A DNA stretch of 64,000 nucleotides from Sapria himalayana (GCA_029783825.1 JAREIK010003115.1:241310-305309); one strand, 5' to 3'; shown: positions 38,069-52,000, numbered from the stretch's first letter. The notes: generated from the letters alone by a model not told the origin. Numbers and translations are program-made.

Positions 38069-38527
38069 TATTATATGTATAATAACATATAACTATAAAT
38101 AATTCAATCTTACTATATGTATAACTATAAAAACATTATACATAACTACATTTAAATATATAATTAACAACATATATTTAATATATATTTTTATATATTA
38201 GTATAAAAAATGTATTTTAGTTTATCTATACCTATACATAACTATGTGTATAAATATATGAAATTATATTAAAAAATATATATACATACATGTATAAATA
38301 TAAGTTAAACTATATGTGTAACTATATGTATAACTACATGTAACTATATTTATAATGATATGTATAAAAACATACAGCATAATGTTTAACTATATGTGTA
38401 TAACTATATATATATATATTTGTATAACTATAAAAAACATTATATAAATAAATATAACTTTATTTTTAATGATGTATACATATGTGTATACACATATGTA
38501 ATTCTATATAATTGTTTATAACTTTGT
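38069..38527 (+). mobile_element. A2 element, TNP2-intron repeat with its natural continuation
   Basis: Same as 22012-22458, but here the sequence runs on past 38499 into TTCTATATAATTGTTTATAA, which matches 476-500 of element A. This shows that copy 2 keeps the original right flank and that the 22459 junction is the new one. Confidence 0.65.
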
Positions 38528-38531
38528 ATGC

Positions 38532-38737
38532 ATTTATATAGAGTAGCAGTAGTGGCAGCGACGGCAGGAGCGGTAGTGGCAGCACCAGCGGTAGCACCGG
38601 CAGCAGTGGTAGTAGTGGTAGCACCGGCAGCACTAGCCGCAACAGTGGCAGCACCGGCAGCAGCAGTGGCAATGATAGTTGCAGGAGCGCTAGTGGCAAT
38701 GGGAGTAGTAGCAATAGCAACAAATGCAGTATAAACA
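38532..38737. repeat. GC-rich AGY/GGY triplet island 1
   Basis: Imperfect trinucleotide repeat (AGC, AGT, GGC, GGT, ACC) of about 200 bp, standing out as GC-rich in AT-rich DNA. One plus frame reads Gly/Ser-rich (GSGSTSGSTGSSGSSGST), another Ala/Val-rich, and the minus strand is also open, so open frames here are a repeat effect. Island 2 (40622-40808) has the same strand and motif. Confidence 0.8.
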
Positions 38738-38739
38738 TA

Positions 38740-38905
38740 CATATAATACTACGGTATTTTATGTATATTTATACTAAGTATATATGTACTTAGTATATAT
38801 GTACGCATAATACCGTAGTTTATATGTACATATACTGCAATAATATATGTACGAGTTAAATGCTAGTATATATGTACATATTTACTATAGTAATATATAT
38901 TTATC
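38740..38905. repeat. Palindrome array, A2
   Basis: TAATACTACGGTATTTTATG, TATATGTACTTAGTATATAT and TATATGTACATATTTACTAT units like the arrays of element A. Confidence 0.7.
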
Positions 38906-39320
38906 AAAACATAGCTTTTTTTTTAATTTACTTTGAATAGATTTAGTGGTTTAAATTTTTACAGATATGGTATCACATTGTTTCCCATACAAAGCTTGTA
39001 TAAGTGAAGGGATTTTTCAATAGACGTGATGCACCATGACTTGGGCAGCTTTTTTGTAGTAGAAAGTTGGTGATCGGAGGAGCTGAGGGAGTGAAAGCAA
39101 CGTCAATACATGGATAGATTATACTTTATGCACTGTCGGTAGATACATTGATTACTAAGATGTAATATAATTTTGTTATTTTTTTGTTTTAGTTATATAA
39201 AATATTGTATTAGAATAAATTATTAAATGAATTTTTTTAATTAATAATTAATATTTATAGTTTCTATTTTTTTTCAATTTAATATAAAAATATTAAATTA
39301 TTTAATTAAATTTTAATTGA
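38906..39320. repeat. Module M, A2 copy
   Basis: CAGATATGGTATCACATTGT, GAAGGGATTTTTCAATAGAC, GGATAGATTATACTTTATGC and AAATATTGTATTAGAATAAA match 7735-8140 in order, with about one difference per ten bases by eye. Confidence 0.7.
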
Positions 39321-39640
39321 AGCTGTATGACAATCAACTTTAATTTGTGTTTTTTCATGTCTATAATAACTATTTTTATGTATTTGTAAATATGTCTATG
39401 TGTCCCCGAAATTTTTGGGTAGAGTTTTAGTCTATTATAGGTATGTAAAAGCCTTGGCAGGGTCTCCATGGTATGGGAACAACACCTTATTATATGAAGC
39501 AGTGAGATGAACCAAAAGAATTAATTCCATGCAAATGCAGGTTTGTTCTTTACACTCTTATATTGTGTAGATATACATCATCGTAGTTCAGATCTGTGAC
39601 TCCTTGTTATCGGTTATTGGTTTGTAAATGTAGTATGTTA
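39321..39640. repeat. Module N, A2 copy
   Basis: Matches 4395-4690: GGGTAGAGTTTTAGTCTATT, ATAGGTATGTAAAA, AGGTTTGTTCTTTACACTCT, CAGATCTGTGACTCC. In A2, module M runs directly into module N, while in A the BPC and NAT10 fragments lie downstream of N. Confidence 0.65.
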
Positions 39641-39825
39641 TGCTCCATGTATAGGTGTTACAATATTCTCTATTTGCATAGAGTACTAGAAAAAAAAGAA
39701 CGAGAAATGCTGACCATGCCTAAGAGACTTATATGCGTGTTTTTTTATGTCTAATATTATTTTATTCTTTTGTCTTTGATGATATGTGTATTTGCATTAA
39801 AGTACATGTGTGTGTGTCATCTAAG
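39641..39825. other. No gene; spacer in A2
   Basis: Ends with GTCATCTAAGGCTATGTGAT, the leader that precedes palindrome arrays. The BPC and NAT10 fragments of element A are not seen here. Confidence 0.5.
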
Positions 39826-40140
39826 GCTATGTGATTATATATACGTACATATAATACTGTAGTATATATGTACATATATAATTGGTATAAATGTATGTAT
39901 ATACTGAGTATATAAGTACGTTATACCAAGTATATATGTTCGTATATACTGAGTATATTTGTACATATATACTAAGTATATATAGACTTATATATTGAAG
40001 TATATGTATGTATATACTCGGTATATACATACTTTTATATTATAGTATATATATACGTATATACTCGGTATATATGTACTTTTATACTGTAGTATATACA
40101 TACGTATATACCAGGTATATACATAAGTGGGTGCATATAT
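39826..40140. repeat. Second palindrome array, A2
   Basis: Units TATACTGAGTATATAAG, TATACTCGGTATATACAT and TATACGTATATACTCGGTA, near-palindromic, about 25 bp apart. Confidence 0.7.
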
Positions 40141-40621
40141 TTATTTGCAGTCAACTATATATTATCATACGTACAAAACTATTTACAAATAGACACACTT
40201 TTGAATATATAATTGCTTGGGCTGGTCTAGTCATCATTGTGCATTGCTCACTGATGTAGGTAATAAAAGCATTAAATATTAGACTTTTCTTAAAGCTGTG
40301 GGATGATATTTCTAGTCTAGGCCAGCCAGCCAGATAGAAGTTGGTCATAAAAATCTTAGTAATTGTATTGATATGAAATTATCACATTGTACAAAGCAAA
40401 TGTATGCTTAAATAAGTTTTGTTGCTCTAGATTCTGCAATGATTGGTTCTAATTATACTATGTCTTAGAATGATGTTAATGATGATGCTCGTGTTGTGTC
40501 ATGTAATTTTGGTAAAGGAGGAATATAAGGTCCTATTTTAGGAGAAACAACTCGCCGCCTCATCAATAACTCACTCAATCTCAAGTTCATTAGTCGAGCA
40601 TCATCGCCCACCTTACTTTTA
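40141..40621. other. Unassigned part of A2
   Basis: No gene recognised. A minus-strand frame (40465-40809) joins the triplet island to a more ordinary stretch reading LMNLRLSELLMRRRVVSPKI then GPYIPPLPKLHD. The composition is protein-like but I recognise no family, so it is left uncalled. Confidence 0.35.
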
Positions 40622-40808
40622 TTATTAGTAGTGGTAGCAGTGGTGGCGGTGGCAGAAGCAGTAGAAGCGGTAGTGGAGTTAGAGGCAGCATCAGCGATAG
40701 AAGTGGAAGAAGCGACAGAAGTGATAGTAATGATAGAAGCGGTAGCAGTGGCAGTAGCGGCAGTTGTGGTAGTGGTGGAAGTAGTGGTTGCACCAGCAAC
40801 AGGGGGCA
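40622..40808. repeat. GC-rich AGY/GGY triplet island 2
   Basis: Imperfect triplets such as GGTAGCAGTGGTGGCGGTGG and AGAAGCGGTAGTGGAGTT, ending GCAACAGGGGGCATC directly before the CTAT array. The minus-strand Thr/Ala-rich frame is a repeat effect. No CACTA terminus is visible between it and the array, unlike at 8474. Confidence 0.8.
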
Positions 40809-41587
40809 TCTGTCTATCTATCTATCAATCTATCTACCTAGCTCTTTTTATATCTTTTTATATATAAATATCTATCTATTTGTGTATCTATCTATCTATA
40901 TACCTATCTATCTATCCTTTTTGTCTATTTATCTATCTAATTATGTATTTAACTGCCTATTTGTATATCTAGATATTTAACTATCTATCTATAAATCAAT
41001 CTATCTATTTGTTTATCAATATATATAACTATCTATCTATCTAAATATGTCTATTTGATCATCTATAAATCTATCTATCTCTCTATCTGTCTATTTTTCT
41101 ATATGTCTATCTATTTGTGTATCTATATATCTATATATATGCCTATTTATCTATCAGTCTATTTGTCTATTTATCTATCTATCTATCTATGTATATATCT
41201 ATCTATCTATCTATCTAACTTAACTATATGTCTATCTACCTTTAAATCTATATATCTTTCTATATCTTTCTATCTATCTTCCTTTCTATCGATGAATTTT
41301 TCTATCTATTCTATCTTTCTATCTCTCTGTCTACCTATCTAAATATTTGTCTATCTATATAACTATCTGTCTATCTATCTATCTAATTATCTATCTATAT
41401 ATTTGTCTATCTATTTGTCTATTTATCTGTCTATCTATCTGACTATTGATTTATCTATCTATTTATTTATCTACCTAACTATGATTCCAACACTCTATAT
41501 ATCAATTTATCTATTTGTATATCTATATTTCTATATATAAATTTATCTATCTTTTTATCTGTCTATCTATGTATCTACTTATCCATC

Positions 41588-41626
<39 letters not shown>

Positions 41627-42929
41627 GTTTCCATCTATTTGTCAATCTATTTTTCTATATATCTATCTATCTATATATCTATCTATTTGTCTATCTGTCT
41701 GTCTATCTGTCTGTCTGTATATATGTGGGCATATCTAGCTATCTATCATTCGGTATATCAATCATTATATATGTCTATTTATCTAATTATCTAATTTTCT
41801 ATCTATCTTTATATTTACCTATATGTCTGTCTATGTATTAGTCTATCTATCAATTTATCTGTCTATCTATCTATCTATCTATCTATCTCTCTATGTATAT
41901 ATTATTAGTCTGACTATATAGGTGACTATCTATCTATCTATTTATATATATGCCTATCTATGTATATTACTTTTGTATATTTATCTCTCTATCTATCTTG
42001 CTATTTATCTATCTATCTATCATTATATCTAACTCTGTATATATTTGACTATCTATCTATTTACCAATCTATCTATCTATGTGTCAATCTATCTATCTTT
42101 CGATCTATGTATATATCTATCTATCTATCTATCTGTCTTTCTTTCTTTCTTTCTATTAATCCATGTTTCTATATGTCTATATATCTTTTTACCTATTTGT
42201 ATATCTGTATGTTTATTTATATATCTATGTATTTGTCTATCTATATGTCTATCTAGGTGCCAATCAATCTGTCTATCTATATATCTATCAATATATATAT
42301 ATATATGTCTATCTTTTATATACCAATGTGACTATCTATTTATCTATCTGTTTATATATTTTGTCTATCTCACTGTTTATCTATTTTTCTATTTAATTGT
42401 ATAACTATGTATCTATTTATCTATCTATCATCTATCTATATATCTGTGTATCTATCTGTCTATCTATGTATCTATCTATATTTCTATCTATCTATAAGGC
42501 TATCTATCAATCAATCTATCTATCTATCTATTTATTTGTCTATTTATTTGTCTATTTATCTATCAATCTATTTGTCTATATATCTATCAATCTATCTATT
42601 TATCTATCTATCTATATATCTATTTGTATATTTATCTAGCTATCTATTTGTTTATCTAATTATCTATTTATCTATTTGTATATCTATCTATCCATCCATC
42701 AATTGGTCTATCTATGGCTTTGTATATCAATTTGTTTATTAATCTATCAATCAATTTGTTTATAAATCAATCGATCAATCTTCAATTAATCTATTTATCT
42801 ATCTATCTATCTATCTAACTATATATATATATATATATCTATATCTATATATCAATCTAACTCTCTATCTATCTGCATATCTATTTTTCTTTCTACATAT
42901 TTATATTTCTATATATCTATTTGTATATA

Positions 42930-44123
42930 TATTAGTCTATCTATCTATATATCAATCTGTATATCTATTTATCTATCAATCTATCTATAAATTTTTTTAC
43001 CAATCTACCTATAATCTATTTATCAATCTAATTATGAATCTATCTACCAATATAACTATCTATTTTTCTATCTATCTATTTATCTGTGTATATATCTATC
43101 TGATTGTCTATCAATCAATCTATCTATCCATCCATCCATCCATCTATCTCTCCATCCATCCATCCATCCATCTATCTATCTATCTATCTATCCAACTATC
43201 TATTCATCTATCTATCCAACAATCTATGTGTCAATATATCTATCTTTATATCTGTATTTCTATTTGTCTATCTGCCTATCTATCAATCTATATATCTGAC
43301 TTAATATTTGCATGTCAATCTGTCTTTTTATCTATCTATTTATTAGTCTATCTATCTATTTATCAATCTGTTTGTCTATTTGTCCGCCTATCTATTAATC
43401 ATTATGATTGTCTTGCTGTCTGTCTAATTATCTATCTATCCATTTGTATCTCTATATATCTGTATAACTATTTCTTTGTCTATCTATCTGTCTATCTATC
43501 TAAATGTACCTCTCTCTCAATCTATCTATCTATTTGTTTGGCTATCTGTCGGTCTATCTGTCTAACTATCATTGTATTTATTTAGCATTTTGTTGATCGG
43601 TCTTTATATATGTCTGTCTATTAAATTATCTAATTTTATATCTATCTATTTATCTATATGTTTGTCAATGTATATGTATATCTATCTATTTATCTATCTA
43701 TTTATCTATCTTTTTTTATGTATCTATCTATCAGTCTATCTATATATGTGTATATCTATCTATCTATCTATATGTTTGTCTGTCTGTCTGTCTATATATG
43801 TGTATATTTGTCTATCTCACTATTTGTATATCTATTTGTCTATCTATTTTTCTAGTTTTTTGTCTATCTATAGATCTATATATCAAACTCTCTATATATT
43901 TGTCTATAAATCTATCTACCAATTTGTCTATATTTTTTTCTATCTATCTATCTATCTAACAATCTATCTATCTATCTATCTGTCTATCTATCTATCTAAT
44001 AATCTATGTAATTATCTATCTATATCTTTCTCTATCTATCTGTTTATCTATATGTCTATTTATCTATCCATCTATCTATCTATATCTTTTTCTATATGTC
44101 TATCTCTCTATCTATATATCTAT

Positions 44124-44163
<40 letters not shown>

Positions 44164-45720
44164 GTCTATATATCTATCAGTATATCTATATGTATATCGA
44201 TCTATATATCTATTTATCTATCAATCTATCTATCAATTATTCTATTAATCTACCTATAATCTATCGATCAATCAAATTATGAATCTATCTATAAATAATC
44301 TATTAATCTAACTATCTATCTATCTATTTATATGTTTATATATCTATTTGATTGTCTATCTATCCGTCTATCGATCCATCCATCTATCTGTCTTTCTATT
44401 TATCTGTCTATCTATCCGTCTATATATCCAACTATCTATTCATCTATCTATCCAACAATTTAAGTGTCAATCTATCTTTATATCTATCTTTATATTTGTC
44501 TATGTGCTTGTCTATCATTCTTTTTATATGACTTTCTATTTTCATGAATATCTACCTTTTATCTATCTAATAGACAGTCTATTTATTTATCAATATATTT
44601 GTCTATCTATTTATCTATCTTATAGTCTATTTGTCTGTTTTCTAGTCTATATATCCAACTATCTATCTATACATGTGTATATCTAATTGTTTATCAATCT
44701 TTGAGTCAATCTATCTATCTAACTCTCTATCTATCTATCTATTTGTCTGTTTGTCTGTTTGTCTAGTTCTCTATCGATCTATTTGATCTATCATTCTGTC
44801 TATTAATCTTTATATATGTATGTCTATCAAATTATATAATTTTATATCTCTCTATCTATTTATCTATATGTTAGTCTATGTATCTGTCTATCTATCTATT
44901 TATCTATCTATATATGTATCAATCTATAAGACTGTGTATATATATGTTATCTATATATCTATCTGTCTATATATGTGTTTTCTTTCTATCTATCTATCTA
45001 TATATCAAACTCTTTATATATCTATCAATCTATTTGTCTACAAATCTATCTATCTTTCTGTCTATCTATTTATCTAATGATCTATCTATCTATGTGCATA
45101 TATATCTATCTATCTTTCTATTGATTAATATACATATATATCTATCTATATATTTATATATCTATCTATTTATATGTCTATCTATCTAGCTAACTATCTA
45201 GCTATCTGCCTGTATATCTATATGTCGATCTATCTATCTATCTGTCTATCTATATATCTGTCTATATATATATATGGCTATCTATTTGTCATTCTGTATA
45301 TCTATCAATCTGTCTATAAGAATATTGATCAGTATACCTATTTATCTATCAATCTATCTATCAATTTAGCTATCAATCTCCCTATAATCTATCTGATCAA
45401 TCTAATTATGAATTTATCTATCATTCATCTATCAATCTAACTAACTAACTATCTATCTATCTATTTATATGTGTATATATCTATCAGATTGTCTATTTTT
45501 CTATCTATCTATACATCCATCTAACCTTCTATATATCCATCTTTCTATCTATATGTTTGTCTATCCGTCTATATATCCAAATATCTATTTATCTATCTAT
45601 CCAACAATCTATGTGTCAATCTATCTTTATATTTGTCTTTTTATTTGTCTATTTACCTGTCTATCAATCTTTTTATGACTTTGTATTTTCATGTCTAATT
45701 ACCTTTTTATCTATATATCT
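42930..45720. repeat. Higher-order repeat 1 in array 2 (three units of about 1.2 kb)
   Basis: The rare landmark AATTATGAAT after CTATAATCTAT occurs at about 43030, 44275 and 45404. The landmark CCAACAATCTATGTGTCAAT (or close variant) follows at 43216, 44452 and 45601. Spacings are about 1236-1246 and 1130-1149 bp. A third landmark, AAATTATCTAATTTTATATC, lies at 43623 and 44830. Confidence 0.7.
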
Positions 45721-47254
45721 ATCTATCAGTTTGTCTATCTATTTATCAATCTTTTGTCTATATGTCTGTCTATCTATTTATCTATTTGATTGTCTATCTA
45801 TCTGTCAATTTTCAATCTATCCATCTATCTATCTATATATCCATCTAACTATTTATTTATTTATCTATCTATCTGTCTATCTGTCTATCTGTCTGTCTAT
45901 CTATCTGTCTATCTGTCTGTCTATCTGTCGGTCTATCTATCTATCTATCAATCTGTGTAGCTATTTTCTATCTATGGCTCTGTTTATCAATTAGTTTATT
46001 AATATATCTATTAATTTGTCTATAACGTAATTTAGCAACCTTTATATTAATCTATCTATCAATCTATCTATCAATCAGTCTATCAATCTATCTATCAATT
46101 TGTGTATTAATATTTTTTTTAAATCTATTTATCTATTTAATTATCTTTCTATCTATCTATCTATTTAACTATCCATCTATATATTTGTCTATCTATAAAT
46201 CTTTCTATTATTTTAACTTTTATTTTTATCTATATATCTATATAATTATATCTTTCCATCTATATATCTATGCATCTATCAGTATATTTTTGTATCAATC
46301 TTTCTATCTGTCTGTCTATCTATCTATCTATATATTTATTTGTCTAACTTTTTGTTAATCTAGCTATCTATCTATTTGTCAATCTATATGTTAAACAATC
46401 TGTTTAGCTAGCTATCTATCTATATTTCTATCTATCTATTTATTTATCTATCTATCCATTTATATAGCTAAGTAACTTTCTTTTCTAACTATATGTCTGT
46501 CTATCTATCTATCTATCTAACTATTTGTGTAACTATCTATTTATTGATCTATTTATATATCTATCTATCTATCTAAATGTCTATCTGTTTATCTATTAAT
46601 CTTTCTATCTGTCTATCTATCTATCTATCTCTATATCTATCTGACAAACTATCTATCTATTTATTTATCTATCTAACACACTAACTATCTATCTATCTAT
46701 CTGTCTATCTATTTGTCTATATTTCTATCTATTTATCTATCTATCTATTTATATTTCTATTTATCTATGTATGTATCTATTTGTCTATATATCTGCTATC
46801 TATCTAATTATCCATCTATATCTCTATCTATTTGTCTATCTTTCTGTCTATTAATCAATCTATATATTTTTCTATCTATTTGTCTTTCTATATGTATATC
46901 TATATATCTATAAATCTATTTATCATTTTGTTAATCAATCAATCAAACAATCTGTCTATCTATCAATCTATCTATCCATCAATCTATCTATATATCTCTC
47001 CATCAATGTATCTAGCTATCTATCTATGTATATATCAATCTGTCTGTCTATTGATCTATCTCTATATGAGTTTATCTATCTATCTATCTATTTATCTATC
47101 TATATATCTATTTCTATATATATATATGTGTGTGTGTGTGTATGTCTATCCATCTATCAAACTATTTTTATATCTATTAATCAATCAATCTATCTATCTA
47201 TCTATCTATATGTATATCTATCTCTCTATATATCTATTTATCTATTTGTGTTTA

Positions 47255-47287
<33 letters not shown>

Positions 47288-47299
47288 CTAACTATCTAT

Positions 47300-47836
47300 T
47301 TATCAATATGACTATTTATTTGTCTATCTTCCTATCTTATTTTCTATCTATCTATCTATCTATCTATTTATATGTTTATCTATTTATCTATCTGTCTATC
47401 TATCTATTTGTCTATCTATATGTCTATCTATTTGTATATCTATCTATCTATCTAACTATCTATTTATCTATCTTTCTCTCTCTCTATCCATATGTCTATC
47501 TATATGGCTATCTATCTGTCTATCTATCTAACTTTTAATCTATCTATCTATCTATATATTTATATGTCTAACTATTTGTCAATCTATGTGTCTGTATATA
47601 TGTCAATATATCGGTCTAACTATCTATCTATCTATCTATTTGTCAATCTATCTATCTTTCTATCTATCTATGTATCTATATAACTATCTGTCAATATTTT
47701 TGTCAATCTTTATGTCTATTTATTTTTCTAACTTTCTATCTTTCTCACTATCTTTTTGTCTTACAAATTTTTAAACTTTTTATATTTATGTCTATCTATA
47801 TATCTAACTATTTGTCAATCTTTCCATCAATCTATA

Positions 47837-47885
<49 letters not shown>

Positions 47886-48157
47886 CTCTTTGTCTATCTT
47901 TATATCTATCTATCTACCTATCTAACTAAGTATCTATCTATCTTTCTATCTATTTATTTATCGATCTATCTTTCTATATTTATCTGTCTATTTATCTTTC
48001 AATCTATCTATGTATTTATTTGTCATATTTATATATCTATCTATATATTTGTCTATCTACCTATCTAAATTTCAGTCTATCTTTTTGTGTATTTTTTTGT
48101 CTATCTATATTTCGATCCATACATCCAAACATCTATCTATTTATCTATCTATCTATA

Positions 48158-48199
<42 letters not shown>

Positions 48200-48795
48200 G
48201 ATATATCTATCTATCTATTTATTTGTCTCTCTATTTGTCTATATATCTATATATTTATCTATTTGTCTATCTCTTTGTATATGTATCTATCTATCAATCT
48301 ATTTATCTATTTGTCTATCTATATATCTATCTATCTATTTGTCTATCGATCTATTTGTCTATCTAAATCTATATCTATTTATCTAACTATCTATTTATCT
48401 ATCTATTTGTCTATCTATCTTTCTATTTATCTCTCTATCTATATGTCTATCTATCTGTCTATCTATCTATTTATATATCTAACTTTTGATCTATCTATCT
48501 ATCTATCTATATATTTATATGTCTAACTATTTGTCAATCTATGTGTCTATGTATATGTCAATCTATATGTCTAGCTATCTATGTATCTATCTATTTGTTA
48601 ATATATCTATCAATCTATCTATCTATGTATCTATATAATTATCTATTAATCTATTTATCTATCATTATGTCTATCTATTTTTCCAACTTTCTCTCTTTAT
48701 GGCTATCTTTCTGTCTTACTATTTTTCTAACTTTTTATCTTTTTGTCTATGTATTTATCTAACTATTTGTCTATCTTTCCATCAATCTATATCTT

Positions 48796-48832
<37 letters not shown>

Positions 48833-49090
48833 CTATCTGTCTATCTATCTATCTGTCTAACTATCTATCTACCTATCTAACTAAGTATCTATCTATCTTT
48901 CTATCTATTTATTTATCGATCTATCTTTCTAAATATTTATCTGTCTATTTATCTACCTATCTATCTATTTATTTGTCATATATATATATATATATATATA
49001 TCTATTTGTCTATCTACCAATCTATCTATCAGCCTATCTTTTTGTATATATTTTTTGACTATCTATCTTTCTATCCATCTATCTATCTAT
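47300..49090. repeat. Higher-order repeat 2 in array 2 (two units of about 955 bp)
   Basis: AACTTTTAATCTATC at 47530 pairs with AACTTTTGATCTATC at 48481. The GT runs at 47839 and 48794, TAACTAAGTATCTATC at 47923 and 48878, and CTATCTTTTTGT near 48080 and 49036 keep the same order, with an offset of 951-956 bp. Confidence 0.75.
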
Positions 49091-52000
49091 TTATTTATCA
49101 ATCTATATGTCTATATATCTATCTATCTATCTATATATCTAACTATCTATCTATTTATTTGTTTATCTATTTGTCTATCTAGTTGTCTATATATCTATCT
49201 ATATATATGTTTATCTATTTGTCCATTTATTTGTCTATCTCTCTGTATATGTATATATCTTTATTTCTGTCTATCAATCAATCTATCTACCTATCTATCT
49301 TTATGTCTGTCTATCTATCTGTCTAACAATTTTTTTATCTATTTTACTCTCTCTATATATTTTTATTTATCTATTTATTTGACTTTGAATTTGAATATCT
49401 ATCTGTCAATCCATCTTTCTATATATATGTAGATCTATTTGATTATATATCTATTTATCTATCCATCATTCTATCTATCTATTTGTCTATCTATTTGACA
49501 ATGTATCTATCTATCTATTTGGCTATCTATCTAACTATATCTTTGTTTATATATATATCTATCTATCTATATATCTTTATCTTTATCTTTCTATCAATCT
49601 ATCTATTTATTTATCTATCTATCTGTATGTCTATCTTTCTATCTATCTATCTATCTATCAATCTGTCAATTAATATGTCTATCTATCTATCCATCTATCT
49701 ATCTATCGATCTATCTGTCTATCTATATGTCTATCTATTTGTCTAAATCTCTGTCTATCAATATGTCTATCTTTATCGCTTTCTATCTTTTAGTCTATTT
49801 ATTTATCTATCTATCTATTTATCTTTATTTCTATTTATATCTCTATCTATGTATCTATCTATCTATATATCTATTTATCTATCTATTTATATATTTATCT
49901 ATCTAGCTATCATTCTATCTTTCTATTTATCTATTATCTATGTGTCTATCTATTTGTATATCAATCTTTCAATCAATCAATTAATCTGTCTATTTGTCAA
50001 TCTAGTTGTCTATCTATCTTTGTATCTATCTATATATCTACATATCTATCAATATATCAAGATGTCTATGTATCTGTCTAACTATTTTTCTATCTTTCTT
50101 TCTATCTATATGTCTATCTATATTTCTATTTATTTGTCTATCTATCTATCTATCTAACTATCTATATATTTGGCAATCTATTTATCTAACTATTTGTCTA
50201 TATCTATTTAACTATCTGTATATCTTTATCTCTCTCTATCTGTTTATCAATTAATCTATTGATCTGTCTATCAATCTCTCTATCAATATATCTTTCAATT
50301 TTACTAATAATCTATCTATCAATCTATATATAGATCTTTCTATTTAATTATCATAATGTCTATCAATCGATTTACCGATCTGGCTATGTATCTATCTATT
50401 TATCTATCTATTTAACTGTATATCTATCTGTCAATTTATATCTCTATCTATTCGTCTATTTATCCATCTATCTATCTCTCTATCTATCCAAATATCTATA
50501 TATGTAGCTTTCTATTTATCTATCTATCTTTCTATCTGTCTGTCTATCCATATGTCTATATATATTTCTATATATATGACTATCTATTTGCCTATCTATC
50601 TATCTATCTATGTATTTATATAACTATCTATTTATCTATAAATCTGATAATATATCTAACTATCTATTTGTCTATATATCTTTTTATAACTATTAGTCTA
50701 TCTATCTATCTATTTATTGATCTATTTATCTATCTATCTATCTATCTATTATCAGTCTATCTATCAATCTATCTATTATCTAGCTATCTATTTATTTATA
50801 TATCAAACAATTAATATATCTGTCATTCTATCTATCTATATGTCTAACTATCTCTCCTATCCATCTATGTGACTATATATATATATATCTATCTATCTAT
50901 CTATGTGACTATATATCTATCTATCTATTTGCCTATTTATATGTCTGTCTATCTTTCTATGTGCCTATCTTTCTATCGATCTATAGTTATTTCTATATAT
51001 TTGTCAATATATTTGTCTTTCTATATGTGTATCTATCTACCTATCTATATATCTATCTATCTAAATATCTATCTATATATTTTTCTATCCTTCTATCTAT
51101 TAATATGTCTATATGTTATTTTATCTACCAATCTAAATATCTATCTAACTATCTTTATATCTATCTTTCTAATTATCTATCTATCCATTTGACTTTCAAT
51201 CTATTTATCTATCTGTCCATCTATTTGTCAATCTATTTGTCTATTTATCTTTTTTTCTATCTTGTTATCTATCCATGTAAATATCTTTATATCATACTAA
51301 CTTAATATTTTTCTATATATCTATTTATCTCTCTATTTTATTATCTATCTAACTAACTATGTGTATATATATCTATTTATCTTTCTTTCTATCTATATAT
51401 TTATATACCTATTTGTCTATGTATCTTTTTATCTATCTATTTGTCTATATATTTTTCTATCTATCTATCTAGTTATCAGTCTAATAATTTGTCTTTCTAT
51501 TTGTTAATCTATCTATCTATAAGTTTATCTATCTATCTATTTATATATCTATATATCTATATATTCATATGTTTAATTATTGGTCTATTTATTTAACGAT
51601 CAATATATCTATTTACTATATGTTTATCTTACTGTCTATCTATCTTTCTATCTATTTGTATATTTATTAGTTTATCTATCTGTATATCTATCTTTCAATG
51701 TGTTTCTTAATATGAATATCTATTTATCTGTCTATCACTTCATCTATCTATCTATATATTGATATGTCTATTTATCTATCTATCTATCTACCTATCTATC
51801 TGTCTACCATTGTATCTCTAAGGCTATCTGACTTTTTATTTGTCTATCTATCTATTTATCTCTTTATATATCAATTTTTCTATCTATCTATCTATCTAAA
51901 TGTCAATATATCTCTCAATATATCTCTCTATCTATCTTTCTATCTATCTATTTATCTATCTAACTACTATATTTTTTTTATCAATCAATCTATCTATTTT

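Larger units (their letters stand above)
22459..38499. repeat. 16-kb tandem duplication, copy 2
   Basis: Direct repeat of 6456-22458. The junction reads TATACATATGCTTGTAGAAG. The left parent before 6456 ends GTACG and the right parent after 38499 continues TAATTCTATA, so the only bases shared across the join are ATG. The copy-2 end (CACATATG, about 38492-38499) lies in a short palindrome-like TACACATATGTGTA context. Confidence 0.95.

Noticed and set aside
38440..38742. Ala/Val-, Leu/Pro- and Ala/Thr-rich open frames on both strands
   Set aside because: Produced by the AGY/GGY triplet repeat, which is open in several frames on both strands.
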